Source: ASMP01 sp964385425 (GTDB lineage Archaea > Nanobdellota > Nanobdellia > Pacearchaeales > GW2011-AR1). Taken from it: a stretch of 64,000 nucleotides of DNA. Positions 1 through 9,175 of the stretch are shown here, piece after piece (position 1 is the first letter of the stretch; each line of letters starts with the position of its first letter). The DNA is taken from the NCBI GenBank assembly GCA_964385425.1, contig CAYLOQ010000001.1, forward strand, positions 124,001-188,000, in the 5' to 3' direction. The translations under genes and the position numbers were made by a program. The notes below the pieces were generated by a model, which worked only from the letters and a program-made list of their open reading frames with translations, had not been told where the DNA came from and did no database searches.

Positions 1-27
1 TAAAAAAATGATTTTCTTAATGGAGAT

Positions 28-381
28 ATGAACAGAAGAGGACTAATCGGTTTTATCAAAGGTCTTTTATTTTTTGGAGGACTTGCACTAATCGGTCTTG
101 GCTTCACAGAGCTTTTATCTAAATTTAATCCCTTACTTGGTTTTGTATCGAATGAAATACTCTCTATTGTTATAGGTGCTTTATTGGTCTTATTCGTGCT
201 CTGGAGATTTCTGGCTAATAGGAAGAAAAGAAAACTAGCTATGGTTAATACCGAAGTGGGGGAACCAGCTGTTTTACCAAAAAGAGAAAGGGGAAGATTT
301 GGGGAAAGAAGACCCGTAAATACAGAAATTTTGAAAAACATAAATACTGTTAAAAAATTGAGAGAACTGGAAGGAACATAA
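28..381 (+). CDS. Small two-helix membrane protein, unknown function
   Basis: A 117-residue protein. Two hydrophobic segments are visible, about residues 8-27 and 42-64, followed by a strongly basic cytoplasmic-type tail of about 50 residues rich in Lys and Arg. GGAG lies just before the ATG and could serve as a ribosome binding site. It converges on the membrane protein that ends at 411. I do not recognise the family; nothing in it suggests an enzyme. Reality of the gene is supported by its length, the clear membrane pattern and the lack of a competing frame. Confidence 0.6.
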   Translation: MNRRGLIGFIKGLLFFGGLALIGLGFTELLSKFNPLLGFVSNEILSIVIGALLVLFVLWRFLANRKKRKLAMVNTEVGEPAVLPKRERGRFGERRPVNTEILKNINTVKKLRELEGT

Positions 382-410
382 ATAAAATAATTATTTCTAA
401 AAAAGATTAA

Positions 411-1553
411 TTAAGGCCCTGCACCCGGTGGTGCTGCTCCTGGCGTGAATCCTGGTCCCGGTCCTGGTCCTCTTGGTATTCGTCTAACATAATCTCTAGC
501 TTTTGTATAGCCCAAATTTGCTGCTCCTTTTAATTGTTCTCCAGAAAAAACAAGAAGAATCCCTGTTACAAAATAAAACCCAGGCCCAAACACATCCCCT
601 ATCTCTGGAGCAAAAGAGGTAAGATTATTAAAGAAGTCTATAACCGGAAGAAGTATAAGATCGTTCAAAAAGTCAAAAAAGATTATTCCAATTTCAGAGA
701 AAGAGAGAAGAATAGCTAAGGAAGCTAAAAGAAAACCAATAACCTTCACATTAGGCGGAAATTCCCCGGGATTCTTTATTATTCTCTCAAATATATAAAA
801 TCCAGAGAGAACTGAAAGAATTCCTAAAACAAGAGCGAGCCAAGAGATCCCAAAAAAATCATAGAGATCAAAAAAACCTATGAAAATAGTAATTAATCCT
901 TCATTGATTCTAGTTGCAACAGGAGGCAATGTAAATAAAGGTAGAAGAACACCCAAAAACTTAGGGAGAATTCCTTTCACCTTCCACAACAAAAAGATTC
1001 CCATTAAAAGAGCTATTATAAAAAGAAAATAATTTGGATTTACCGCTCCAAATTTCTGAAGAACATTTGATATTCCAGAAGTTCCCCCACTTATCGAACC
1101 TGTAGTAATCCCTGCCAACAGAAGCAAAGCTCCGAGTATCTTATGGAGAACACCAACTCCAAATAATACCAAGAAAATCCCAAAAATTAATAGCAAAAAG
1201 GGTTTCCATACGGAATCATCCGCAATACCTGGAGTATCTCCTGCCAGACCAATCAAGGTAGAAATAAAACCACCACCCTTGACAAATATCAATAAGAACA
1301 ATAAAATAGCCGAGAAGAATATCACAAGGATTAAGAAGATCAATCTCCAATCAGACCATATTCTCTGAAGGAAAGTTTGAAATCCCCCTCCTCCAGAAGA
1401 CCTAAGATATTGAGCAGTAAAGATTATTATCCCTAAAACAAGTAAAATTAGAACCCCATAAAATGCAAATTTTATCAAACCTAAACCCCCCATAATCATT
1501 AAGATGACTCCTATAAAAATCGTCACACCCCTCGGATTTCCCACAAAAGCCAT
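411..1553 (-). CDS. Polytopic membrane protein with Gly/Pro-rich tail
   Basis: A 380-residue, very hydrophobic protein with about ten predicted membrane segments alternating with short loops, ending in a tail of roughly 20 residues made almost only of Pro, Gly and Ala. No transport or enzyme motif is recognisable. The start MAFVGNP is the only good Met near the upstream promoter region. It is divergent from the small membrane protein at 1641 and shares the intergenic region with it. Function unknown; a structural or envelope role is only a guess. Confidence 0.6.
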   Translation of the reverse strand: MAFVGNPRGVTIFIGVILMIMGGLGLIKFAFYGVLILLVLGIIIFTAQYLRSSGGGGFQTFLQRIWSDWRLIFLILVIFFSAILLFLLIFVKGGGFISTLIGLAGDTPGIADDSVWKPFLLLIFGIFLVLFGVGVLHKILGALLLLAGITTGSISGGTSGISNVLQKFGAVNPNYFLFIIALLMGIFLLWKVKGILPKFLGVLLPLFTLPPVATRINEGLITIFIGFFDLYDFFGISWLALVLGILSVLSGFYIFERIIKNPGEFPPNVKVIGFLLASLAILLSFSEIGIIFFDFLNDLILLPVIDFFNNLTSFAPEIGDVFGPGFYFVTGILLVFSGEQLKGAANLGYTKARDYVRRIPRGPGPGPGFTPGAAPPGAGP

Positions 1554-1582
1554 TTTCTTTTCTTTAATAAAACCCCAAAGAA

Positions 1583-1620
1583 CTTTATAAAGATTTCTTT
1601 ACAAAGATACATTTATAAAA
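1583..1620. promoter_or_regulatory. Divergent promoter region with two TATA-like boxes
   Basis: Between the divergent genes starting at 1553 and 1641 there are two TATA-like elements. CTTTATAAAG at about 1582-1591 lies about 34 bases from the minus-strand ATG, and ATTTATAAAA at about 1611-1620 lies about 26 bases from the plus-strand ATG. The second spacing fits a leaderless archaeal transcript. Confidence 0.45.
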
Positions 1621-1640
1621 AACACCCCCTTAATCCAATT

Positions 1641-2045
1641 ATGCGGATTAAGAAACAAATATTAATGCCGATTACCGCATTATTCTTAATAAATTTTGTA
1701 AGTGCGTCTTTTCACTACTATAACCGTTTTTCTTTGAGGGAATTGTTATACAGGATAGATTCTTCAACAATGTTCCTAGGTGTCATGTTTATAATCTCAT
1801 TTGCACTTATTTTCATGAGTTTATCTAGAGTTTTAAAAGACCCATATGGGAGACCGAACACAACTATTGCAGCTGTTATTGCTCTTTCAATTTCTGGATT
1901 GATAATATATAGCCTTAATAGAACCTATATCGATGTTGAATATTTTTTCTATAAGATTTATTATTCTGGTTATTTTTTTGGGGTAGCCGGCATATTGCTT
2001 TTTGTTCTTATAATTTATCTTATTTCAAAATTAGTTAAAAAATAA
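1641..2045 (+). CDS. Small membrane protein with signal-like N terminus
   Basis: A 134-residue protein with an N-terminal hydrophobic segment (about residues 8-22) and three further membrane segments near 44-62, 75-90 and 110-130. The loop between segments 1 and 2 is polar and contains several Tyr and Arg. The layout resembles the small membrane subunits that accompany archaeal surface or pilin systems, but no specific family is recognised. A TATA box sits about 26 bases upstream. It converges with FEN1, ending 8 bases before it. Confidence 0.55.
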   Translation: MRIKKQILMPITALFLINFVSASFHYYNRFSLRELLYRIDSSTMFLGVMFIISFALIFMSLSRVLKDPYGRPNTTIAAVIALSISGLIIYSLNRTYIDVEYFFYKIYYSGYFFGVAGILLFVLIIYLISKLVKK

Positions 2046-2052
2046 CCATAAA

Positions 2053-3096
2053 TTAATCAAACCACCCTTCAAGATTTTTCTGTTTTTTCTTATCTGCTAA
2101 ATCCCTTAACTTATCCAACTGCTTATCAACCCTCTCTTCAGAGAAATCGTGTTCTTCAACCAGAATTTTCTTAATTTTCTCTTCATCAACCTTCTCGAAA
2201 TTGAAATCAGCATTAACTACATTTGGCTTATGAAAGAGTTCAAAAATTTCTTGCCAGTCAAACCTATCTTCTTCCTTAAGAATCATGAGCTGTTCTTCAA
2301 CACTCTTAAAAATCAGGACAGGCTGCTTATAGGTCTTAACAATTTGTAATGCTCTTTTCTGCCCTATTCCTGGAAGCCCCTTAGGATTGTAATCTGTTCC
2401 TACAAGTATGCCTAAACATATCAGCTGATCTAGATTTATTTCTAAAAAATTCAAAACTTTCTCTAACTCTATCAACTCTGGCCTTGTTTCAACCCAACCA
2501 GTTACAGTTTTCCTTTTCCTTGAAAGAGCAAGATTTCTGATAAGTATTGGTGCACCAAACAGCAGACTATCATAATCCTGACTCACGCTTGCATAAACAT
2601 CTGATTTAACCCTTGATAAGTACGCTGCCTCTGCTTCTCCTTCTCCAGGTGCCTGCACGACAGCCACACCCATTGCTTCTAAAAGTTCTTTACTCTCTTC
2701 AATCATTTCCTCATCTAGCCTTATGAGCTGACTGCCATATCTCCTCATTGCTTCGAAATCTTCTTCTTGTTTTGCTCCTTCATACCTCCCCCGTGCAAGT
2801 TCTCTCCCTTCTTCCCTGATTTTATGAGTTCCTTTTTTCTGCTCAGGCGGCTTTCCATCAAAAACATAAACTAGTTTTATTCCTTCTGCCAAAAGATTAA
2901 TGTTTCTATAAAAAATTCCAGAAAGATGGCTGGTAACCCTCTTCTTATTATCCATTAATGGTGTTGAATCTGGCTGTCTGATGGTGGACAAAAACTGATA
3001 GAGCATATTGTAAGCGTCCACACAAACAAGTTTCCCATTCAATTCAGATATTTCTATCTCTCTACGCGGAATTATCTCCCTAATGTTTAATCCCAT
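2053..3096 (-). CDS. fen: Flap endonuclease 1 (FEN1)
   Basis: Structure-specific 5' nuclease that removes 5' flaps during Okazaki fragment maturation and repair. At 347 residues it has the usual archaeal FEN1 length. The N-terminal nuclease block holds Asp27 in CVDAYNMLY and VFDGKPPEQKK; the internal block holds the acidic cluster APGEGEAEAAYL and SQDYDSLLFG; a helix-hairpin-helix region follows (GLPGIGQKRALQIV). The C terminus is a canonical PCNA-interaction box, QKNLEGWF at 339-346 (Gln, Leu, Trp and Phe in place). Start MGLNIREIIP matches the family. It lies near the divergent DNA polymerase gene, which fits a replication cluster. Confidence 0.96.
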   Translation of the reverse strand: MGLNIREIIPRREIEISELNGKLVCVDAYNMLYQFLSTIRQPDSTPLMDNKKRVTSHLSGIFYRNINLLAEGIKLVYVFDGKPPEQKKGTHKIREEGRELARGRYEGAKQEEDFEAMRRYGSQLIRLDEEMIEESKELLEAMGVAVVQAPGEGEAEAAYLSRVKSDVYASVSQDYDSLLFGAPILIRNLALSRKRKTVTGWVETRPELIELEKVLNFLEINLDQLICLGILVGTDYNPKGLPGIGQKRALQIVKTYKQPVLIFKSVEEQLMILKEEDRFDWQEIFELFHKPNVVNADFNFEKVDEEKIKKILVEEHDFSEERVDKQLDKLRDLADKKKQKNLEGWFD

Positions 3097-3139
3097 TTGT
3101 CTTATATATTATAGATACAAGAAATATAAATAATTATGG

Positions 3140-3553
3140 TTAATTTAATTTAACTTTTAAAACAGGAGAATCTTCTGGGAATAATTTCAATAAGGGTGAA
3201 TTTTCAGGAAGTCCATCTATTTGAATACAAACTCTTTCATTTAGCCGATCTCTCTCAAATCCCTGTTTCATTTCTCTAAGAGTTCCTATATTTCTAAGTA
3301 TGGCTCTTTCATAATGATCAAATTGATCAACTATTCCAGAAGAACTTGCTAGAAGTCTTTCTGCTACCCTATATAATTGCCTTTCAGAAACATCTTCAAC
3401 AGGGACCCAATTAAGGGTACTATAACAAACATGGACGAGTCTCAATTGATCGTCATAGGGCATAGCCTCCATATTTACTCCATGAAACATTCTATCAATT
3501 TCAATTGCTCGTCTTACACTTCTAACAGGCAGTTCTCCTATACTCTTTACCAT
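3140..3553 (-). CDS. Conserved-looking hypothetical protein
   Basis: I choose the start MVKSIGELPV at 3553 (137 residues). A minus-strand TATA box, CTTTATATA, lies about 25 bases upstream of this ATG, whereas the longer frame up to 3625 would begin upstream of that promoter. The protein is soluble, helix-rich and acidic-basic mixed, with no Cys pair or nucleotide-binding motif. It is divergent from DNA polymerase B. Function unknown. Confidence 0.6.
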   Translation of the reverse strand: MVKSIGELPVRSVRRAIEIDRMFHGVNMEAMPYDDQLRLVHVCYSTLNWVPVEDVSERQLYRVAERLLASSSGIVDQFDHYERAILRNIGTLREMKQGFERDRLNERVCIQIDGLPENSPLLKLFPEDSPVLKVKLN

Positions 3554-3569
3554 AAAATAACCTTCAAAT

Positions 3570-3582
3570 AAGGATATATAAA
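3570..3582 (-). promoter_or_regulatory. TATA box of the gene starting at 3553
   Basis: On the minus strand the sequence reads CTTTATATATCC and is followed after about 20 bases by ATGGTAAAG. The spacing fits leaderless transcription and decides the start of the downstream gene. Confidence 0.5.
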
Positions 3583-3628
3583 GCTTACTGATATCAAGAT
3601 TTAAATAATTAAAACTCTTTTTCATAGA

Positions 3629-6118
3629 ATGATAACCTTGGATTTCATCCCGATAGATTATGACTATTTTGACTTTGAAGGAAGGAACTATGCAAAGATT
3701 ATCGGAAGAAATAGCAATGGAAAAAGGGTCTGTGTAATTGATTCCTGTCCTGTATATCTCTGGGCTATCTTAAAAAGCGGATTAAAACAAGGTAAGATAA
3801 ACAAACTTATCAAAAAAATAAAAAAGATAAAACTGGACTCCAAGGGAAGGCAGACAAAAGTTGAAGATGTGGAATTACACGAGAAAAATTTCATGGGTAA
3901 GAAGGTGGAGGCACTCAAGGTATTCGCCACAAACTACAAAGATTTACATGATATTGCCGATAAACTGGGGATAAGTGAGATAAAAAACAGGAGGGGATAT
4001 GATTTAGGTTTTATAACTCATTACATAATAGAGAAAAAGATAAACCCGCTCTGTTGGTATGAAATCTCTGGATCTGTGTTAAACAATTCTCAAGAGTTTG
4101 GGGGAGTTGATATGGGATTGGATGTTGATCTCTGTATAAAACTATCATCGTCAAAGAAGATAGCCGATGCCGACAAAAGACTGGGATTCAAACCAAAAAC
4201 GATGGCCTATGATATCGAAACAGATGATTTAAAAATTGGGGAAGGAGAAATTTTAATGATATCTCTTGTCTCAGAAGATTTCAAAAAAGTAATAACCTGG
4301 AAAACAAGTGCTGGAAAAAAACCAGGCTTTGTAGAGTATGTGAAGGACGAAGCAGAATTACTAGAGAAATTCGTGGAATATGTAAGGGAGGTTTCCCCTG
4401 ACTTCCTTGTTGGATATTTCTCAGATGGCTTTGACCTCCCATATATAAAAGCAAGAGCTGAAAAACACAGGGTGGATTTAGCCCTAGGTTTAGATGACAG
4501 CCAGCCAAGATTCTCTAGAGGGGTAAACCTCACTGGAAAAATCAAGGGAATCGTCCATGTGGATATTCTAAAATTCATAAGAACTGCATATTCACAATAC
4601 ATGCAATCAGAAACCCTTTCTCTTAACGAAGTATCCAAAGAATTTTTAGGGGACACCAAAAAGGAGTTTAAGATAAAACATTCTTCAAAGCTACACGATA
4701 ATGACTGGGAAGAATATTATGAGTATAACTTACACGATTCTATTTTAACTCTCGGTTTGTTTGAAAAGTTCTGGCCAGATCTTGTAGAATTCTCAAGAGT
4801 AATACAGGAACCTATTTTTGATATCTCCAGAAACGGCCTTTCCAAACAAGTAGAAGGTTATATTTTACATAATCTAGAAAGGTTCAACGAGATTCCAGAA
4901 AAAAGACCAACCCATGAGGAAATAGGAGAGAGAAGACACAGGGAAAAAGTAGAGGGAGCATTTGTCCTGGAACCCCGGCCAGGACTCTATGAAGAAATAG
5001 CTATGTTTGATTTTACCTCAATGCATACCAGCATAATAATCTCCATGAATATATCAAAATCAACCCTTCTCCATAAAAAAGAAAAAAATGCTTATGAGTC
5101 CCCTGAACTAGAATTAAAAGGAGAAAAAACAAGGTTTTATTTTTCAAAAAAACAAGGGTTCATCCCTTCCTTACTCAAAGATATTTTGGAAAAAAGGAGG
5201 AAGTTCAAGGACGAATACAAAAAAAATCCAAACCAAATAACTTTGGCAAGAAGCAATGCATTCAAACTTCTTTCTGCCTCTGTCCACGGCTATATTGGAT
5301 TCTTTGGTGCTAGGTATTATTCCATAGAATCAGCTGCATCAATATTAGCCTTTGTCAGAAAATTTAACAAAGAAATAATAGATAAGGTGAGGAAAGCAGG
5401 CCACGAAGTTATTTATGGGGACACAGACAGTATTGCGTTTTTAATTGGAAGAAAAACAAAAACAGATGTAAAAAAACTCCTAGAAAAACTCAATTCAGAG
5501 CTTCCAGGAGTAATGGAACTAGAATTAGAAGACTTTTACAAAAGAGGGATCTGGGTAACAAAAAGGACAGGGACACTTGGAGCAAAAAAGAAATACGCTT
5601 TAATAGGAAGAGATAAGAAAATAAAAATAAGGGGATTTGAAACAGTCAGGAGGGACTGGTGCGCCTTGGCCAGAAATGTCCAGAATAAAGTGATACGATT
5701 GATCTTATCAGATGGAAACGAAAAAAAAGCCCTAAAATATGTAAAGGATATAACTAAAAAACTCAAAAATAGGGAGATAAACAGAGAAGATCTAATAATA
5801 AAAACAGTTCTTCAAAAACCACTTTCAGAGTACAAAGCAATCTCACCACATGTAATTGCTGCACGAAAGATGCTAGAAAAACAAATCCCAATAGGTCAAG
5901 GTAGCCTCATAGAATATTTTATAGCTGAAACCAGAGATAAGAAAAAGAAACTTGTAAGGGATAAGGTAAAGCTCCCGGAAGAAAAGGGGGAATATGACAT
6001 AAATTATTACTTGGATAGACAAATTCTTCCTGCGGTTGAAAATATTTTTCAAGTTTTTGACATAAATACCAGAGAAGTCATTGAAGGAAAAAAGCAAATG
6101 AAGTTGGGTGATTTCTAA
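3629..6118 (+). CDS. polB: Family B DNA polymerase with altered motifs A and B
   Basis: Replicative or repair DNA polymerase of 829 residues with 3'-5' proofreading. Exonuclease motif I is MAYDIETD near residue 192. Polymerase motif C is intact (YGDTDS near 597), followed by the palm/thumb KKKYA region. Motif A reads DFTSMHTSII near 462 where most family B enzymes have DxxSLYPSII, and motif B reads KLLSASVHGYIG near 545 where KxxxNSxYG is usual: both Tyr positions are His here. The C terminus QMKLGDF is a minimal PCNA-box-like tail. It is the first gene of a run of tightly packed genes; its stop overlaps the next ATG by one base (TAATG). Confidence 0.93.
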   Translation: MITLDFIPIDYDYFDFEGRNYAKIIGRNSNGKRVCVIDSCPVYLWAILKSGLKQGKINKLIKKIKKIKLDSKGRQTKVEDVELHEKNFMGKKVEALKVFATNYKDLHDIADKLGISEIKNRRGYDLGFITHYIIEKKINPLCWYEISGSVLNNSQEFGGVDMGLDVDLCIKLSSSKKIADADKRLGFKPKTMAYDIETDDLKIGEGEILMISLVSEDFKKVITWKTSAGKKPGFVEYVKDEAELLEKFVEYVREVSPDFLVGYFSDGFDLPYIKARAEKHRVDLALGLDDSQPRFSRGVNLTGKIKGIVHVDILKFIRTAYSQYMQSETLSLNEVSKEFLGDTKKEFKIKHSSKLHDNDWEEYYEYNLHDSILTLGLFEKFWPDLVEFSRVIQEPIFDISRNGLSKQVEGYILHNLERFNEIPEKRPTHEEIGERRHREKVEGAFVLEPRPGLYEEIAMFDFTSMHTSIIISMNISKSTLLHKKEKNAYESPELELKGEKTRFYFSKKQGFIPSLLKDILEKRRKFKDEYKKNPNQITLARSNAFKLLSASVHGYIGFFGARYYSIESAASILAFVRKFNKEIIDKVRKAGHEVIYGDTDSIAFLIGRKTKTDVKKLLEKLNSELPGVMELELEDFYKRGIWVTKRTGTLGAKKKYALIGRDKKIKIRGFETVRRDWCALARNVQNKVIRLILSDGNEKKALKYVKDITKKLKNREINREDLIIKTVLQKPLSEYKAISPHVIAARKMLEKQIPIGQGSLIEYFIAETRDKKKKLVRDKVKLPEEKGEYDINYYLDRQILPAVENIFQVFDINTREVIEGKKQMKLGDF

Positions 6119-6726
6119 TGAAAACAAAAGAACTAATTCACGAATTAAAACACCATCTTCCACTTACAGCATCTGCGACTATTCTTGCCCTTGTCGTTGT
6201 ATTAATCATTGATTATTACCTAAAACAGAACTTATCTGAATCTTTTTTCGATATTTTACACCCCCTCCACATCTTTGCTTCTGCAATCGTTGCATCAACA
6301 ATTTTTTATAAATACAAACCAAAAATAATAAATGCGCTAGTGGTTGGAATAGTGGGAGCGATATTAATCGGAAGCTTTAGCGATGTTTTACTCCCTTGGG
6401 CTGGAGGAAATTTATTAGGTTTAAAGACTGTATTCCATCTTCCCTTGATAGAAAGCCCATATTTAATTCTGTTTTCAGCCCTTTTTGGAGGTGCTATAGG
6501 AATAAAGACCAGAATAACTAAAATTCCTCATTTCGTCCATGTTTTCCTTTCTGTATTTGCAAGCCTGTTCTATTTGATAGCATTCAGCACAGGAATGACA
6601 GTCTTCCATTTTTTCGTGGCTTTTTTCATAGTATTGATTGCGGTGGTAATCCCTTGTTGTATAGGGGATATAATTCTCCCATTCTTCTTCCTCGGAAAGA
6701 AAATCAAAGGATGCAATTGCCAATGA
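6118..6726 (+). CDS. Polytopic membrane protein, unknown function
   Basis: A 202-residue protein with about five or six membrane segments (roughly residues 17-35, 46-63, 70-88, 113-130, 140-160, 163-185) and a short Cys-containing C terminus (GCNCQ). The ATG overlaps the polB stop by one base and its own stop overlaps the next ATG (ATGA), so it is almost certainly co-translated with both neighbours. No family is recognised. The position between a polymerase and an RNA methyltransferase gives no functional clue. Confidence 0.65.
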   Translation: MKTKELIHELKHHLPLTASATILALVVVLIIDYYLKQNLSESFFDILHPLHIFASAIVASTIFYKYKPKIINALVVGIVGAILIGSFSDVLLPWAGGNLLGLKTVFHLPLIESPYLILFSALFGGAIGIKTRITKIPHFVHVFLSVFASLFYLIAFSTGMTVFHFFVAFFIVLIAVVIPCCIGDIILPFFFLGKKIKGCNCQ

Positions 6727-7784
6727 ACCAAAAAAAAACTCCTGAACCAAAACCCCTCTTCGTTGAGAGGATGAAAGAACTTCTTGGAAATGATTTTGAA
6801 TCTTATCTAGAAATCTTAAAGCGAGAGCCTGTAAGATCTATCAGAGCAAACAAACTAAAGATTTCTCCAGAAGAATTAAAAAAAAGGCTGGAAAAAAAAG
6901 GCTGGAAAATAAATCAGCCATTTAAAGAACATAAAGAAATAATGGTTGTTGAAGGTAAGTCAATCAGCCATGAGCAGAAACTTGAAGGAAGGTTGAATGT
7001 TAAGGAAACCTTGGTTTCCTTACAGCCAGGAGAACTCGGAAGAACCCTTGAACACTTATTGGGTTATTATTATATCCAAGAATTGGCGAGCATGCTTCCA
7101 ATCATCGCCTTGAGACCAGAACCAAATCAATTAGTCTTAGATCTTTGCTCTGCTCCAGGAAGCAAGACAACGCAGATGGCTGCAGAGATGAGAAATACAG
7201 GGACTGTAATCGCAAATGAAATTAGTTTAAAGAGAATAAAAATTCTAGCATCAAACATGGAGAGGTGCGGTGTTATGAATGCGATAATAACAAAAAAAGA
7301 AGGCTTGGCTCTCTGTAAAAAACTGAAAGAAGCAAATCTAAAGGAGGTTGATGGTCAAGGAAACTTGGTTCCTTACCTGTTTGATAAAATTCTAGTAGAT
7401 GCTCCTTGCTCTGGAGAAGGGACCCTAAGAAGCTCACCAAAAACATACAAAATGTGGAATATAAATACAATAAGAAAACTTTCAAGAATACAAAAAAGCC
7501 TTCTTCGTTCAGCCATTGATATTCTAAAACCAGGGGGAGAACTAGTTTACAGCACCTGCACACATTCACCAGAAGAAAACGAAGAAGTCATTGATTCTGT
7601 TTTGAAAGAATTTAGAAACAAGATAAAAATAGAACAAATTTCTCTTCCCGTGCAATCAAGACCCGGAATTAAAAAATGGAAGGATCGGGAGTACTTAGAA
7701 GACGTTAAACTTGCCTGCAGGATTTATCCCCAAGACAACGATACAGAAGGATTTTTTATTGCCAAGTTTAGGAGGGTAAAATGA
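6723..7784 (+). CDS. RNA cytosine-5 methyltransferase, NOL1/NOP2/Sun (RsmB/NSUN) family
   Basis: SAM-dependent m5C methyltransferase acting on tRNA or rRNA. I start it at 6723 (353 residues), where ATGA overlaps the preceding stop; an upstream in-frame Met at 6654 would lie deep inside the neighbour. Motif I is VLDLCSAPGSKTTQMA, motif IV is DAPCSGEGTLRSS, and motif VI is YSTCTHSPEENEEV. Both family Cys residues (PCSG and STCT), one the nucleophile and one for product release, are present. The N-terminal region has the usual RNA-binding fold sequence. The PUA-type partner at 8700 belongs to the same biological pathway. Confidence 0.92.
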   Translation: MNQKKTPEPKPLFVERMKELLGNDFESYLEILKREPVRSIRANKLKISPEELKKRLEKKGWKINQPFKEHKEIMVVEGKSISHEQKLEGRLNVKETLVSLQPGELGRTLEHLLGYYYIQELASMLPIIALRPEPNQLVLDLCSAPGSKTTQMAAEMRNTGTVIANEISLKRIKILASNMERCGVMNAIITKKEGLALCKKLKEANLKEVDGQGNLVPYLFDKILVDAPCSGEGTLRSSPKTYKMWNINTIRKLSRIQKSLLRSAIDILKPGGELVYSTCTHSPEENEEVIDSVLKEFRNKIKIEQISLPVQSRPGIKKWKDREYLEDVKLACRIYPQDNDTEGFFIAKFRRVK

Positions 7785-8299
7785 ACTACAATAAGATTCT
7801 CATAGTTGGGGGAATAGGTTCTGGAAAAACTACTTTAGCAAATAAAATTACAAAAATTCTAAAGATAAGGAACTATGAAATAGATAATATTGCATATAAA
7901 ACTAGGGATGTCTGGGTTAAATCTGATTATCCAGAAAGAAAGAAAAAATTAAATAAAATCTTTAAAAGAAAAACCTGGATTCTTGAAGGCTTTTACTCAA
8001 CACCTTGGACACACCCCATTTACAAAAAAGCTGATTTAGTAATAATCTTAGAGGTAAAAAAAACAAAAGCCAAAATTAGGGTGTTCAAAAGATTCTTAAA
8101 AAGAAAATTCCTCATGAAGAAAAATAAAAAAATTAATAAAAGTCTTAAAGGCATGATTAAAATTATTAAGCACATACATCTGGAGAGGTATGAGAAAAAG
8201 ATAAAGAGAATAAAAAGAGTATCCAAAAAACATTCTAAAAAATACATAATTTTAAAAAATAAAAAAGAAATAAAAGAATTCATCAAAAAATTAAAATGA
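7781..8299 (+). CDS. Adenylate kinase/topology-modulation-like P-loop protein
   Basis: A 172-residue P-loop protein. The Walker A motif is GGIGSGKTTLANKI near residues 9-22, and an aspartate-containing lid region (EGFYSTPWTHPIY, then ADLVIILEV) follows, as in small adenylate kinase-like and FlaR-type proteins. The C-terminal half is extremely rich in Lys and Arg (helical), suggesting nucleic acid contact. Start is the ATGA overlap with the methyltransferase, and its own stop overlaps the next gene the same way. Substrate is unknown. Confidence 0.7.
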   Translation: MNYNKILIVGGIGSGKTTLANKITKILKIRNYEIDNIAYKTRDVWVKSDYPERKKKLNKIFKRKTWILEGFYSTPWTHPIYKKADLVIILEVKKTKAKIRVFKRFLKRKFLMKKNKKINKSLKGMIKIIKHIHLERYEKKIKRIKRVSKKHSKKYIILKNKKEIKEFIKKLK

Positions 8300-8703
8300 A
8301 ACCTGAAAAAAATCCTTATGAAAATCAAAAAGAAGTTTATGATAAATTTCTAGAATTTATATCCCCATTCTTAAAAGGAGAAGAAATAGAGGAAGCTTAT
8401 TTATGGGGGAGTTTAGCAGATGGTACATTTGGAAGATATGTAGAAGAATATCACAATCGTCTAGTAAGTGATGTTGATTTGGTAATTTTTCTTAAAAAAG
8501 ATGCGAGCATACCAAAAACATGGAAAAACTTGAGAGATTACCATTCATGGTTCGATGTATATAAAAATAAAAAGTTCAGAAAATTTGAATATAGTGGAAG
8601 CCACCACCCTGTAGATTTATTAGTAGCGCATAAAGACAGAAGTATAAAAGATTTAGAAAAAGATAATGCTAAAGTTAATAAAAAGTTCAGAAAATTAAAA
8701 TGA
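8296..8703 (+). CDS. MNT-type nucleotidyltransferase domain protein
   Basis: A 135-residue protein with the polymerase-beta-like nucleotidyltransferase signature: WGSLADGTFGR followed after about 17 residues by DVDLVIFL, giving the Gly-Ser pair and the two metal-binding Asp residues. A third acidic position is probably in HPVDLLVAHKD. It lies in the same overlapped operon (ATGA on both sides). It could be a minimal nucleotidyltransferase of the toxin-antitoxin kind or an RNA-modifying enzyme; no HEPN partner is adjacent, and its neighbours are RNA-maturation genes. Confidence 0.75.
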   Translation: MKPEKNPYENQKEVYDKFLEFISPFLKGEEIEEAYLWGSLADGTFGRYVEEYHNRLVSDVDLVIFLKKDASIPKTWKNLRDYHSWFDVYKNKKFRKFEYSGSHHPVDLLVAHKDRSIKDLEKDNAKVNKKFRKLK

Positions 8704-9167
8704 ATTGGCTAAAAATCTTAAACAAGAACGAGAAAAGAGAAATAGAAAATCAACTGAAAAAACAGTTTGGAATCTCTAAGGTCCCAGGAATAATTGTTCA
8801 GAGGGGGGAAGGCAGACTCTTTCTTTTCACAGGAGATTTCAATAAAAAACAAATAAAACAACTAGAAAATATGATTATAATTGAACGGCTCGGTATCTAT
8901 TTTGCAAGAACTTTTGGCAATGAGGTTAGATTGAGCATTGAGGGAGCTCAGGCTTTAAAAAGCCAGATAAAGAAAAATATCTTTTCTTTGGATTCCAAAC
9001 AAGCAGAAGAATGGATGAAAGGCCAGGAACTTCCTGTAAAAACAGGGAAACACGGGTTCCTCGCCATGAAGTACAAAGATGATTTTCTTGGAACAGGAAA
9101 AGCATCAGAAGAAAAAATAGGAAACTTCATCCCAAAATCAAGAAGACTTAAAAACAAGGAAAATTAG
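8700..9167 (+). CDS. PUA-like ribosome biogenesis protein of the NOL1/NOP2/fmu group
   Basis: A 155-residue protein with the archaeal small PUA-like pattern: an N-terminal helical part (LNKNEKREIENQLKKQFG), a beta-rich middle (LFLFTGDFNKKQIK), and the C-terminal FLGTGKASEEKIGNFIP and SRRLK segments typical of this COG. In archaea such proteins accompany NOP2-type methyltransferases, and here the methyltransferase is encoded three genes upstream. The start overlaps the preceding stop (ATGA). RNA binding is inferred from the family. Confidence 0.75.
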   Translation: MNWLKILNKNEKREIENQLKKQFGISKVPGIIVQRGEGRLFLFTGDFNKKQIKQLENMIIIERLGIYFARTFGNEVRLSIEGAQALKSQIKKNIFSLDSKQAEEWMKGQELPVKTGKHGFLAMKYKDDFLGTGKASEEKIGNFIPKSRRLKNKEN

Positions 9168-9175
9168 AGAGAAAG

